The position numbers and the translations under genes were made by a program. This document shows, piece after piece, positions 29,790-39,689 of a DNA stretch of 64,000 nucleotides (position 1 is the first letter of the stretch; each line of letters starts with the position of its first letter). Under the pieces are notes generated by a model. It saw only the letters and a program-made list of their open reading frames with translations, ran no database searches and was not told where the DNA came from. Origin of the DNA: Prorocentrum cordatum (taxonomy: Eukaryota; Sar; Dinophyceae; Prorocentrales; Prorocentraceae); the NCBI GenBank assembly GCA_963575745.1, contig CAUYUJ010005015.1, positions 1 through 64,000 of the forward strand, written 5' to 3'.

Positions 29790-30265
29790 ATGGCCCGGAT
29801 CCGCCATGGAAGACTTACGGTACATCTCATCGATGCAGACATGTGTTTTTCGGACGCTTGCTGCGAATAGGCACTTCGGGGATGGACAGAACCCCCTTTT
29901 CATAAAATGTGGTTTACTGAAAACGACCTCGGGCCCAAACCTGGCGGGCGCAAGCTCTGAAAATGACGGCCGCGACGCCCTCTCGAGAACCGAAAGCGGA
30001 CAAATCACTGATCGACGAGTCAGGGTGGGGATTCTGTCCACCCCCGATGTTTTTCGGACGTTTGCGAGCAAGCACTCTGCGAGCAGTGTAACGCGCTCGG
30101 TGACTGTATCGGGGGTGGCCAAAAAAACCAAGAGGGGGGTGTCCAAGAGGGGGTGGCGCAAATCGTGGCTGAGCGTCATGTGGGCGGGGGCCAGGGACGT
30201 AATGAAATAAAGCAGGCGCCATGAAATCTAGGGAGGCCCCCGCCGTAATATCCACCCCGCCTAGC
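29790..30265. repeat. Dispersed repeat L, copy 1
   Basis: Contains GGCCGCGACGCCCTCTCGAG, CAGGGTGGGGATTCTG, then GTCCAAGAGGGGGTGGCGCA, AAATCGTGGC, GGGGGCCAGGGACGT, GGCGCCATGAAATCTAGGGA and CCGTAATATCCACCCC. The same blocks occur at 38955-39370 but in rearranged order. Confidence 0.6.
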
Positions 30266-30279
30266 CCCCTGTTTTAGAA

Positions 30280-30475
30280 CAAGAAAAAACGACATAAACA
30301 TAAACGTTTGGCGCTCGGCGCCGAATTCTTGGATCTGCGCTGGGCCCCCCTCCCTGGCGCGCGGAGCGCGCCAGGGGCGGCGCCGGAGGCGCCGCCAGGG
30401 GGGACTCAGCGCGGATTCAAGAAATCCGCACGGAGCGCCAGAGGTTTTTGCATATAGTGTTGTTTCTTTTTCGAT
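30280..30475. mobile_element. Family D fold-back MITE (D3)
   Basis: ACGACATAAACATAAACG at the left; inverted arms GAATTCTTGGATCTGCGCTG and AGCGCGGATTCAAGAAATCC around GGCGGCGCCGGAGGCGCCGC. The right outer end is worn. Confidence 0.75.
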
Positions 30476-30529
30476 CTTTGCCGCCCCCGAGAGTAGGCAC
30501 TCTGCGAGTAGTGAAACGCACCCGGTGAC

Positions 30530-30695
30530 CTGCAGCTCCCGTGCCCCCCCGGACGACCACGGCCAGGGCGTGGGAACGTCGCGACCTCGATTTCTGGCGT
30601 GGGAGCGTCACGCTTTCCACCGCAAAACCGTCGAAACCCAGGGCACCCTGGAGGCAAGCAGGGCGTTCCCTGAGCATGTTCTTGGGGCGGAGGGC
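30530..30695. mobile_element. Partial family C element with exon-edge duplicate
   Basis: 30575-30695 keeps GGCGTGGGAGCGTCACGCTT, TCCACCGCAAAACC and GGAGGCAAGCAGGG. Just left, GGACGACCACGGCCAGGGCG (30550-30569) repeats the RCC1 exon sequence at 30879-30898 (HALAVVVRG on the minus strand). Confidence 0.55.
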
Positions 30696-30864
30696 TCCGG
30701 GTGAATTCCACATGGGCCCCTGCACCTCGAAAATCAATCCGTCTTGTGATTCACCTCGTGCAGATCCAAGCCTCGAAAATCAATCGAAACGGCACTTCCG
30801 ATTCCATGCTTCGCCCTCCACCCACAAAAAACGCTCGGGTCTCTTGGCGCGGGCCTCCACCGTC

Positions 30865-30961
30865 GCTTCCGTGCCCCCCGGACGACCACGGCCAGGGCGT
30901 GGTGGCTGCCGGCCGCCACGGCCTCCGCGGGCCCCGGCAGCGGCACCTGGCCGGGCGCATC
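30865..30961 (-). CDS. RCC1-blade exon downstream of A12 intron
   Basis: The minus frame reads APGQVPLPGPAEAVAAGSHH, then ALAVVVRG. 'P.qVplPgpaeaVaAGsHHalAv' is a textbook RCC1 blade end. With the GT-AG intron 30962-31122 removed, it is preceded in frame by GNAF (GNAFDAPGQVPLPG). The donor at its own 3' end is unresolved. Part of this exon is duplicated at 30550-30569. Confidence 0.7.
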
Positions 30962-30962
30962 C

Positions 30963-31127
30963 TTCGGTCGGGCACGTCCCCCTTCAGGGGGATTTTGGAC
31001 GACAATCTGAAAAGTAGCCAGAGAACATTCAAAACGAAAACCAAAAATGGTCAACGAATCGTCCCCGGAATACTTTTTATAACTATTCTTGGGTACTCCT
31101 CCTGTCGAGGGAGAGGCCCGACGAAAG
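30963..31127. mobile_element. Family A MITE acting as an intron (A12)
   Basis: Ends TTCGGTCGGGCACGTCCCCC and GAGAGGCCCGACGAAA; flanks GCGCATCC / GCGTTGCC are a worn 8-bp duplication. Minus-strand donor CTTTC/GTCGGGCC and acceptor CCGAAG/GATGC give intron 30962-31122. Simple excision (element plus one target copy) also gives an open frame (GLATPGQVPLPGP), so the exact splice points are not settled. Confidence 0.65.
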
Positions 31128-31136
31128 CGTTGCCAG
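31123..31136 (-). CDS. Micro-exon candidate upstream of A12
   Basis: In the frame that joins to the downstream blade, a TAG stop sits just upstream, but it is also part of an AG acceptor (GACTAG/GGGCC, exon from 31140). The exon would encode only about six residues (GPGNAF). Small exons between elements are expected if introners are dense, but this one is speculative. Confidence 0.3.
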
Positions 31137-31212
31137 GCCCCTAGTCTCTGGCAGCTCTTGCGGCTGTTTTTGGGGCGTGCTGGTTTTCGGCGGCGAGAGG
31201 GGGGGGAAGTGA

Positions 31213-31385
31213 GACAACAAAACTGAAGGGGCCCTGGGACACACAGACAAATGGACACAAATAACCAGATTCCCCAGGTCTTCCCATTCTTCCCCCCCAA
31301 CTCCCCAAATTTTCCCATGCTTTCTGGGGAGTCTACGATTACTTGTGTCTGTGTGTTTCTTTTCCCCTCCCGAAAAACAAGCAAA
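31213..31385. mobile_element. Family F MITE (F2)
   Basis: GGGGCCCTGGGACACACAGA at the left and, in reverse, GGGAGGGGAAAAGAAACACA at the right. Interior CCCAAATTTTCCCATGCTTT matches F1 (22025-22200). Confidence 0.8.
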
Positions 31386-31960
31386 TGACATGACAAATCG
31401 CGACGCAGGCGAGGAGACGCACCCCGACACCACGGCCTTCCTGGCTGTGCCCAGAAGCTCTCGCCACGCAGAGCGCCGCACTGCTACTGCGGCGGGGGCC
31501 ACAGCACGCAGGCGGCCGGAGAAGGCCTCCTCCGAAGGCTCTCGGGCAGTCCCCCCCCCCGGCCTTGCGAGACGTACCCTGAGCCTCCCCCAAAGACAGA
31601 CACCAAGAGGATCCAATCCTACAAAAAAATGTGGGGATGTCAACTCCACCTGGCACCTGCGAAACTTTAGGGTTTTCCCCCACAACGCGCGCGCGCACAG
31701 TGGGATCCCGCAAGAGAAAGCTGGAAGCCGCTTCTGAGCAGAAGGCGCGAGAGCTTCCGAGCAGTCCCCGCCGCCCTCCGGGAAGGCCTCCTCCTCCTCC
31801 TCGCTTCCCTCCCTCGCTCGCCGCCGAACCTCTGGGGCTGCGACGCGCCTCTGGGACGTCGGCGCCCGGGGACCCCTTCTCGGAGGCCCCCGCAGAGCCC
31901 GGGAACGCAGGCACGCCCCGCGGAGCCCCGGGGCGGCAGAAGCCATGTCGTCGCATGGCT
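31386..31960. other. No firm gene
   Basis: All three minus frames are open for more than 90 codons by GC content. No RCC1 blade is convincing. Confidence 0.3.
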
Positions 31961-31968
31961 GGGAAGGC

Positions 31969-32128
31969 TCAAGTCGGGCCTGTCCCCCTACATGCCGATC
32001 TTGGACGAAGAATTAAGAATACCCCAGAGATGCCCTAAAAATGCTCCAAAATGGTAAGAAGATGGTCCCCAGACTGTTGTTTGACAATTTGTGAAAATCC
32101 CCCCTGTAGAGGGACATACCCGACTTCG
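31969..32128. mobile_element. Family A MITE, perfect target duplication (A13)
   Basis: 160 bp, ends TCAAGTCGGGCCTGTCCCCC and GGGACATACCCGACTTC, perfect 8-bp duplication GGGAAGGC (31961-31968, 32129-32136). Confidence 0.95.
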
Positions 32129-32204
32129 GGGAAGGCGCCCCGTGCCCCAGAGGTGCCCCATGAGACTTCCTGGGAGGCCCAGGGCGAGCGACGAAGAGAA
32201 GCGG

Positions 32205-32345
32205 GTCTTACGCGAGATGACGTAGGGACCTCACGCGGCGGCTTACGCGGGCCGCCAGCGCGGCACACCACAGTGGAGACGAGGGCGCTCACGCGCGACC
32301 TCACGCGGGGAGCTTACGCGCCAACGTCGGCGAAGACAACACCGT
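32205..32345. repeat. Dispersed ~160-bp repeat, copy 2
   Basis: Second copy of 5955-6115 (GCGGGCCGCCAGCGCGGCAC, GTGGAGACGAGGGCGCTCAC). Confidence 0.65.
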
Positions 32346-32490
32346 TTTTGTTGTGTCGCCCAGGTGGCCTCCGGGAGCGCCCCTCGCCAGGCCCAGGAAA
32401 GCCACAGGGGGGCTCCAGGGCGGCGCCGACGCCGAGGTCCGACGTCGCGACTCGACCGAATTGCAACGCCGTCGAACATCAGAAATCATG
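32346..32490 (-). CDS. Exon candidate downstream of A14
   Basis: With A14 and one target copy removed the minus frame continues without a stop from about 32800: RSGALV/MISDVRRRCNSVES, then PPWSPPVAFLGLARGAPGGH. The last segment resembles PLWSPLGPLGLARGALEAL in a minus frame at 57640-57730, so it may be a shared exon or shared repeat. No clear RCC1 motif in this frame. Confidence 0.3.
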
Positions 32491-32497
32491 ACCAGAG

Positions 32498-32656
32498 TTA
32501 AGTCGGGCGTGTCCCTCTACAGCAGGAGCATCCACAAGTAGCCAACAAATAACGTGGGGACGATTCTCCGACCATTCTTTGACAATGTTTGACCATTCTC
32601 GGGTGTTTACTTTTTTTCGCCAGAAATCCCACTGCAGGAGGAGGTGCCCGACCTAA
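32498..32656. mobile_element. Family A MITE, perfect target duplication (A14)
   Basis: 159 bp, ends TTAAGTCGGGCGTGTCCCTC and GAGGTGCCCGACCTAA, perfect 8-bp duplication GACCAGAG (32490-32497, 32657-32664). Confidence 0.95.
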
Positions 32657-32663
32657 GACCAGA

Positions 32664-32800
32664 GCCCCGGACCTGCGGCAATTCTCCAGCAGGACTGGCC
32701 CTGCAGGGCCCCCTGGCCCGAGACTGCGCGCAAAAACGCCCCGACGCGAAACAAGACGTGCGACGCCCGGATCTGAGCATCCGTTTTCAGATCCCCATCC
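32664..32800 (-). CDS. Exon candidate upstream of A14
   Basis: The minus frame reads RRGVFARSLGPGGPAGPVLL, then ENCRRSGALV into the A14 target site. 'GvFarslGpgGpaG' loosely fits an RCC1 turn. Other frames are open too. Confidence 0.35.
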
Positions 32801-33064
32801 CCACGGGCGTGGCCTGGGCCCCGCTGGCCGATTCACCCCTTCACATGGGCATATCTGAGCCAGGGTTGACCCCCCCCCCTACCCCCCCGTGCATACGGGA
32901 TCGAGCCCCCCCCCCCCGCTGGATGGGTACGCCCTTGAGCCCCGCGGAAGCCTCACGAATGGGATCGCACCCCCGCCCTGAGGCCGTGACCCTGTGGGCA
33001 TGGCGTGGTGGACTGTGCTGGTGCAGCCCCCAAACCTCCCCCATGTAGGAGTGGGGTGGCTCGT
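32800..33064. other. No gene recognised
   Basis: Poly-C runs and ordinary GC-rich sequence leading into the GTC array. Confidence 0.3.
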
Positions 33065-33383
33065 CATCATCGTCGTCCGTCGTCATTGTCGTCCGTCGGC
33101 GGCCTTGGCGTCGGCGTCGGCGTCGGTGTTGGAGTCGGCGTCGGCGTCGGCGGCGGCGTCCGTCGCCGTCGTCGTCGGCGACGGCGGCGTTGGCGTCGTC
33201 GTTGTCGTCGTCAGCGTCGGCGTGGTCGTCGGCGTCGGCGGCGGCGTCGTCGTCCGTCGTCGTCGTCCCTTGGCGTTGGCGGCGATTGCGTCGGAGTCCG
33301 CGTCGGCGGCGGCGTGAGCGTCGGCGTCGTCGGCGTCGGCAGCGTCAGTGTCGGCGTCGGCGTCGTCGTCGTCATCGTCGACT

Positions 33384-33440
<57 letters not shown>

Positions 33441-33656
33441 GTGTTGTCGTCGTCGGCGTCGTCGTCGTCGTCGTCAATCGGCGTCGGCGGCGTGAGCGTC
33501 GGTGTCGGCGTCAGAGGTGTTGGCATCGGCGTGAGCGTCGGCGTCGGCGGTGGCGGAGGCGTCAGCGCCGGCGTCGGCGTCGGCGCCAGCGCTGGCGTCG
33601 GCGTCAACGCTGACGACGACGACGCTGACGACCCTGACGACGCTGACGAAGACGAA

Positions 33657-33702
<46 letters not shown>

Positions 33703-34327
33703 TCGACGGACGACGACGACGACGACGACGACGACGCCGACGCCGACGCCCCCGCCGACGCCACCCGCCGCCGCCGACGCCCGACGCCGTCGCCGACGAC
33801 AACGCCGACGTCGACGCCGACGCTGACGCTGTCGCCGACGCAGACGCCGTCGGCGCACACGCCGACGCAGACGTCAACGACGAGGCGGACGCCGGCTGAG
33901 GCGGCGGCGGCGTCGTCATCGTCTTCGTCGTCATCGTCCGTCGTCGTTGTCGTCGTCGTCGTCGGCGTCCGTCGGGGTCAGCGGCGTTGGCGTCGGAGTT
34001 GGCGCCGGCGTCGGCGTCGGCGTCAGCGTTGTCCGACGTCGTCGTCGTCCTTCGGCGTCGTCGTCGTCGTCGTCATCATCGTCGGCGTCGGTGTCGGCGT
34101 CGGCGCCAGCGTTGTCGTCGTCGTCCTCCGAGTGTCGTCGTCTGTCGGCGTCGGAAGGTTTGGCGTTGACATTGGCGTTGCGTTGTCGTCGGCGTCGGCG
34201 TCGGCGTTGGCGTCGGCGTCGGCGTCGGCATCGGCGTCGGCTTCGTCGTCGTCGTCGTGGTCGTCCGTCAGCGTCGGCGGCGTTGGCGTCGGCGTCGTCG
34301 TCGTCGTCGGCGTCGGCGTCGGCGTCG

Positions 34328-34368
<41 letters not shown>

Positions 34369-34501
34369 CGTCGGCGTCGGCGCCGCTGGCGTCGTCGTCG
34401 GCGTGAGCGGCGTGAGCGGCGGCGTCGGCGTTCTCGTCGGAGTGAGTGTCGGGGTCGGCGACGGCGTCGGCGTCGGCGTCAGCGGCGGCGTCGGCGTCGG
34501 C

Positions 34502-34570
<69 letters not shown>

Positions 34571-34668
34571 CGCGTCGGCGTCGGCGTCGTCTCGTTCGTC
34601 GTCGTCGTCGTCCGTCGTCGGTGGCGGCGCTGGCGTCGTCGTCGTCGGCGTCGGCGTGAGCGTCGTGA

Positions 34669-34703
<35 letters not shown>

Positions 34704-34737
34704 AGCGTCGGCGTCGGCAGCGTTGGCGTCGGTGTAA

Positions 34738-34772
<35 letters not shown>

Positions 34773-35892
34773 AGCGTCGTCATCGCCGTCGTCCGTCGCG
34801 TCGGGGGCGTTGGCGTCGGCGTCGGCGTCGGCGGCTTCGGCGTCGAGGTGAGCGTCGGCGTCGGCGTTGACGACGACGACGCTGCCGCTGACGACGCTGA
34901 CGACACTGACGACGAGGAGGACGACAACGACCAGGACAACGCTGACGACACTGACGACGCTGACGACGACGACGACGCCCCCGCCGACGACGATGACGAA
35001 GTCGACGACCCTGACCAAGACGTTGACGACGGCCTCGGCGGCGACGGCGTCATCGTGAGCGTCGGCGTCGGCGTCAGCGTCGGCGTCGTCGACGTCGGCG
35101 TCGTCCGTCGGCGTCGTCGACGTTGGCGTCGTCGTCGTCGTAGTCATCGTCAGTGTCGTCGTCGTTGTCGGCGTCAGCGCCGACACAGACGCCGACGCCA
35201 ACGCTGACGCCGACGCCGTCGCCGCCGCCGGCGGCACGCTGACGACGACGACGGACGACGACAACGACAACGAAGACGACGACGACGGCGACGCCGACGA
35301 CGATGACGCCGGGAACGACCACGACCACGACGTTGACGACGGCCGCGGCGGCGACGGCATCGGCGTGAGCGTCGGCGTCGGCGTCGGCGTCGACGACGTC
35401 GTCGTCGGCGTCGGCGACGGCGTCGGCGTCGGCGTTGGTGTCGGCGAGGTCGGCGTCGGCGCGGGCGTCGTCGTCGTCGTCGTCCGTCGGCATCGGCGTG
35501 GTCGGCGTCTGCGTGAGCGTCGGCGTCGGGGACGACGGCGACGACGACGCTGACGCTGACGACGCTGACGACACTGACGACGACGACCACGACGACGCTG
35601 ACGCACACACTGACAACGATAATGACGACAACGACGACAACGACGACGACGTCGACGACGACAACGACGCCGACGCCCCCGTCGACGACACTGACGATGC
35701 CGACGAGGACGACCACGACCACGACGTTGACGACGGCCGCGGTGGCGACGGCGACGGCGTCGGCCTTTAGCGTCGGCGTCGTCGTCGTCTTTGTCGTCGT
35801 CGTCGTCGTCCGTCGGCATCGGCGGCGTCGGCGCCAGCGTCGGCGTCGGCGTGAGCGTCGGCGTGAGCGTCGGCGTGAGCGTCGTCGACGGT

Positions 35893-35928
<36 letters not shown>

Positions 35929-36610
35929 CGTCGGCATCGGCGGGGTCGGCGTCTGCGTGAGCGTAAGCGTGGGCGTGGGCGTCAGCGATGACGACGTCGA
36001 CGACGACGCTGACGCTGACGCTGACGCTGACAACGACGACGCTGACGACGAACGCTTACGTCGACGACGACGACGATGACGACCGCGACGACCACGACCT
36101 CGAAGTCGACGACGGCCGCGGCGGCGACGGCGTCAGCGTGTCGGTGTGAGCGTCGGCGTGGTCGACGTCGTCGTCGTCGTCGTCGTCGGTCGTGGCGTCG
36201 ACGCTTACGACGTTGACGACGACGACGCCGACGACGCCGGCGACGACGACGATGACGGCGACGACCACGACCACGACGTCGACGACGGCCACGGCGGCGA
36301 CGGCGCCGGCGTGTCGGCGTGAGCGTCGGCGTCGGCGTCGTCGACGTCGGCGTCGGCCTTTTGGCGTCGGCGTTGACGAAGCTGGCGACGCTGACGACGC
36401 CGACGACGACGCCGACGCCACCGCCGACGACGACGACCGCGACAAGCACGACCACAAAGTCGACGACGACCGCGGCGGCGACGACGTCGGCGTGTCGGCA
36501 CGAGCGTCGGCGTCGGCGTCGGCGTCGTCGACCTCGGCGTCGTCGTCGACGGCGGTGGCGTCGGCGTCGTCGTCGTCGGCGTGTCGGCATCGTCGTCGTC
36601 GCCACGACGT
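33065..36610. repeat. 3.5-kb GTC/GTCGGC microsatellite with strand switches
   Basis: Almost pure GTC and GTCGGC (GTCGTC, GGCGTC) words, with blocks of the complementary GAC words at about 33600-33900, 34865-35040, 35160-35340, 35530-35740, 36000-36130 and 36200-36290. Sense changes at least ten times, so inverted partners lie a few hundred bases apart. Every frame is open for hundreds of codons as Val, Ser, Arg, Asp or Thr runs; none is called as a gene. On the minus strand it follows directly on the RCC1 exon at 36618-36776. Confidence 0.95.
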
Positions 36611-36617
36611 TGACGAC

Positions 36618-36776
36618 GGCGCCGGCGGCGACGGGCGGCACCTGGCTCACGGGCGGCGCCTCGTCCAGGTCCGGGTCCACGGCGCGCTGTCCCTCGCTGT
36701 GGTTCCCCATGGTGAGCACTCGCCCGTCCCCCATTAGCAGCAGCGAGAACCCATAGCCGCCCTCGAACGCCGCGAC
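36618..36776 (-). CDS. RCC1-blade exon downstream of B4 intron
   Basis: From the acceptor GGTCAG/GTCGCGG (exon start 36776) the minus frame reads VAAFEGGYGFSLLLMGDGRV, then LTMGNHSEGQRAVDPDLDEA, then PPVSQVPPVAAGAVVNVV. It contains a full blade core: 'vaafeGgygfSLLl.gdGRVltmGnhseGQ...P..v.pVaAG'. It joins in frame to SKMAWEAPACCPRSQA in the exon upstream of B4. The 3' end dissolves into the GTC array; several GTs there could serve as donor. Among the strongest coding evidence in the window. Confidence 0.75.
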
Positions 36777-37123
36777 CTGACCAGCGACTGCACTTCTTTG
36801 AGCAGGGACCGACCGTCCCGGCAGTTCTTCAGGCCTACCACGACATGTTCAGAAATGTGCTAAGAACAAGAAATACTCCGACGGAAGGACCCCACATGAG
36901 AATCCTCTGGGCGGATCTGGAAAAAGCCCTCACCGTCGTCCTCATGGTTGGTGAGGCGTCCTGGCTGTCTCTTCTGCGTATATTTCTTCTCGCCCTGGCG
37001 CGGGCCCTCCCCCCGCTCCCTACGTTGCCCCCGACCTCGCCCTCCTGTTTTGGCTCCGGACATTCAGAAAGTGGCCCGAGAGTGGTGTTCTGGGAACACG
37101 AAGAACACGAAGTGGCCTACAGT

Positions 37124-37575
37124 TGGCCTGGGAATGGCGTTCTGGCAGCGCGAGAGCCCAAAAGTGGCGACAGTTACAAGAATTGGATGACCCGCTCGGA
37201 TTAGTAACATGATCATCGGGCCCCATAGGGAGGGGGCTCCCGCTTCAGACTTCCTCGCAATTCCCTCACAAATGTGGCCTGGGAATGGCGTTCTGGCAGC
37301 GCGAGAGCCCAAAAGTGGCGACAGTTACAAGAATTGGATGACCCGCTCGGATTAGTAACATGATCCGCGGGCACCATAGGGAGGGGGCTCCTGCTTGAGA
37401 CTTCTTCGCAATTCACTCACAGATGTGGCCTGGGAATGGCGTTCTGGCAGCGCGAGAGCCCAAAAGTGGCGACAGTTACAGGAATTGGATGACCCGCTCG
37501 GATTAGTAACATGATCCGCGGGCACCATAGGGAGAGGGCTCCCGCTTGAGACTTCCTCGCAATTCACTCACAGAC
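37124..37575. repeat. 151-bp tandem repeat, three units
   Basis: Units begin TGGCCTGGGAATGGCGTTCT at 37124, 37275 and 37426 and contain CAAAAGTGGCGACAGTTACA and GGATGACCCGCTCGGATTAG. Very little divergence. They lie inside B4. Confidence 0.9.
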
Positions 37576-37585
37576 GAGGCCCAAG

Positions 37586-37850
37586 GCGAGTGAGTGAGTG
37601 AGTGAGTGAGTGACTGAGTGGTGATGATGATCATCATCACACTCTCTCACGCGCACACTCATCATCATCATATGTGAGTGCTGATGAGTGAGTGAGTGAG
37701 TGAGTGAGTGAGTGAGTGAGTGAGTGAGTGAGTGAGTGAGTCAGTGAGTGAGTGAGTGAGTGAGTGAGTGAGTGAGTGAGTGAGTGAGTGAGTGAGTGTG
37801 TGAGGGATGATGAATGAGTGAGTGAGTGAGGAATGAGTGATGATGATAAT
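37586..37850. repeat. (GAGT)n microsatellite with hairpin start
   Basis: Long GAGT run. Near its start GATGATGATCATCATCAC and ACACTCATCATCATCATATG are inverted. Lies inside B4. Confidence 0.95.
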
Positions 37851-38059
37851 GATGGTGGGTTCCTGTTCCTGCGCGGGGTGTCCAGAGAAAACAAGAAGCC
37901 CACTTTGGATGTGGGGGACAATAATCTTAGAACATAAAGCCGACGTGTTAAAACAAGACAGTCCCAGCCAGAAACGTTCTAAGACCATTTCGTGGAAACC
38001 CCAAAAGTTATCAGAACATTGCTTGGTAGGCCTCTAGGTACGCCAGGACGCTTCGCCAC

Positions 38060-38150
38060 TGCTTGACTTCTGGGGCAGCACGCGGGAGCCTCCCATGCCA
38101 TCTTACTGGCTCCTGCGAGTCGGCGCAGGTCGGCTCTGAATCGACGCTAC
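38060..38150 (-). CDS. RCC1 exon upstream of B4 intron
   Basis: The minus frame reads RADLRRLAGASKMAWEAPAC, then CPRSQA and ends at the B4 donor. A TAG lies upstream in frame at about 38145, so the exon must start after it (AG acceptor TTCAG at about 38138). The motif itself is weak; the value is the in-frame join to a strong blade. Confidence 0.45.
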
Positions 38151-38206
38151 ATCGACGCAAATTCGGCGCCTTCCCATCGATTACCACACGCTAGCGCACG
38201 CTAGTG

Positions 38207-38364
38207 TCAGGTCGGGCGTGTCCCCCTACAGGCGGACTCTGGACGACAAATCTTCCAAGTCAAAAAGATGCAAGAATACTCCACGAAGAATCGTCAAATC
38301 GTCCCCGAACGATTCTTTGACTATTTTTGAATGTTCCTCCTGTAGAGGGGCACGCCCGACTAAA
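38207..38364. mobile_element. Family A MITE (A15)
   Basis: 158 bp, ends TCAGGTCGGGCGTGTCCCCC and GGGGCACGCCCGACTAAA; duplication CGCTAGTG / CGCTAATG, 7 of 8 matching (38199-38206, 38365-38372). Confidence 0.9.
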
Positions 38365-38372
38365 CGCTAATG

Positions 38373-38525
38373 GACACACAGGGCTCCCATGACTTGCCAC
38401 CGCACCAAACCGCCCGGGCCCCGCCCGAAGGCCACCCCATGCGGCGGGCCGCTGGGCGGGAATGGGCCCCCCCGAGCCAAGCAGTGCTTCCGGCGGCAGG
38501 GGCTCCTGGGCACACGGCCGAGGAG
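38373..38525 (-). CDS. Possible RCC1 exon upstream of A15
   Basis: The minus frame reads PEALLGSGGPIPAQRPAAWG, then GLRAGPGRFGAVASHGSPVC, then PLAF up to the A15 donor GTCGGGCG. 'fgaVAshgspvcpLa' fits an RCC1 strand. Joining to the second AG in the A15 flank gives TCGNRWEGAEFA, also blade-like, before a stop; so at least one more splice would be needed. Confidence 0.45.
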
Positions 38526-38529
38526 AAGG

Positions 38530-38725
38530 ATGAGGAGAGAGGAGGAGGAGGAGGCGGAGGAGGAGGAGGAGGAGGCGGAGGAGGAAGAGGAGGAGGAGGA
38601 GGAGGACGAGGAGAACGCGAAGCAGGAGAAGGACGAAGAAGGCGGAGGAGGAGGAGGAGGAGGAGAACGCGAAGCAGGAGGAGGAGGAGGAGGAGGAGGA
38701 GGAGGAGGAGGAGGAGGAGGACCCC
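38530..38725. repeat. (GGA)n microsatellite
   Basis: About 190 bp of GGA with GCA and GAC interruptions. Confidence 0.95.
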
Positions 38726-38754
38726 CCTCCGCGCGAAATTCTGCATTTTCGGAT

Positions 38755-38955
38755 GGTGTTCGGGGGGTCGACGATAGGGGGGGACTGGCATAGGGGGGAA
38801 GCATCGGCATGGAATCGGCGAGATAAATCGCCTATAGATCGGCGATTGGCCCCCGTTCGTGAATCCGCCCCTTCATGTGCAGGTTGGGGCTACCGGGCCC
38901 CGATCGGATCGGAGATCAATGGGCGATTGCGGGTCCTTGTCCCTGAGTGACGGTG
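38755..38955. mobile_element. Family E element (copy 2)
   Basis: GGGGGGACTGGCATAGGGGG, GGCATGGAATCGGCGAGATA, TCGCCTATAGATCGGCGATT, then the tail AATGGGCGATTGCGGGTCC. Confidence 0.65.
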
Positions 38956-39370
38956 GGGGTGTCGGGGGCGGCCAGGACGGGGGCGTCCAAGAAGGGGGGG
39001 CACAAATCATGGCCAGCGGCACGTGCGCGGCCCATGGGGGGGGCCGGGGACGTCTTGAAATAAGAAGAGGCGCCATGAGATCTGGGGAGGCACCATGGCA
39101 CCCGCCATGATGTCCACTCCCCCTAATCATCGCCCCCCTCTCGGCCGCCCCCCGAAGGTGGTTCGGTCAGTTCGGGGGTTAAGCGACCCGGGAACAAATC
39201 GGGCGGGCACAGGCCTGCAACTATTGCGGCCGCGACACCTTCTCGAGAGCCAAACCATTTTACACCTCGCGCCCAATCGACATGGCAGGGTGGGGGTTCT
39301 GTTGCGAGGGGGGGCATAACCACCGCCTGGAGGATCGATCTTCGGGGACGACGGCAGGCCGTGGTTATGG
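38955..39370. repeat. Dispersed repeat L, copy 2 (rearranged)
   Basis: Shares GGGGCGTCCAAGAAGGGGGG, GGGGGCCGGGGACGTCTTGA, GGCGCCATGAGATCTGGGGA and GCGGCCGCGACACCTTCTCG, GCAGGGTGGGGGTTCTG with 29790-30265, but block order is swapped. Confidence 0.6.
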
Positions 39371-39439
39371 ATAACCATGTTTGCCCGGCCCCCCCACCGC
39401 CCGACTATGTATATGCACCCACCGGAAGTTGCGGGGAGG

Positions 39440-39505
39440 AACGTCTGGGGGGGACTGGCTCTGGGGGGTGGGGGGAAGCATCGACCTGGAATCGGCTAAG
39501 CGTCG
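39440..39505. mobile_element. Family E fragment (copy 3)
   Basis: GGGGGGACTGGCTCTGGGGG, GGGGAAGCATCGACCTGGAA, TCGGCTAAGCGTCGCCGATA; cut short by family A element A16. Confidence 0.6.
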
Positions 39506-39510
39506 CCGAT

Positions 39511-39662
39511 AGTTTTACCGCCTCCTACAGGCGGATTTTGGAGGAGAAATCATAAATACTGTCCACACATGCTGAAAAACGTACTTAGTCGAAACATCGC
39601 CCCCAGACCATTGTTGTTGACTGCTCTTGGATGTTCCTCCTGTAGAGGGACCTGCCCGATTT
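39511..39662. mobile_element. Family A MITE inside family E (A16)
   Basis: CCTCCTACAGGCGGATTTTG at the left (outermost GTCGGGC lost) and CTCCTGTAGAGGGACCTGCC plus CGATTTA at the right. Inserted in a family E element. Confidence 0.7.
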
Positions 39663-39689
39663 AGCGACAGCAGGCGCATCCCGCCCTGA

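Larger units (their letters stand above)
36801..38066. mobile_element. Family B MITE acting as a long intron (B4)
   Basis: Ends AGCAGGGACCGACCGTCCCG and, in reverse, TCAAGCAGTGGCGAAGCGTC; 8-bp flanks CTTCTTTG / CTTCTGGG (36793-36800, 38067-38074). The middle is swollen by a 151-bp repeat array and a GAGT microsatellite. Minus-strand donor AAGCA/GTGGCGAAG and acceptor GGTCAG/GTCGCG give a 1,283-bp GT-AG intron 36777-38059 that joins ...CCPRSQA to VAAFEGGYGFS in frame. Confidence 0.75.

Noticed and set aside
33550-35819. Several 200-450 codon frames of Ser, Val, Arg or Asp runs
   Set aside because: They are translations of a GTC/GAC microsatellite that is open in all frames.
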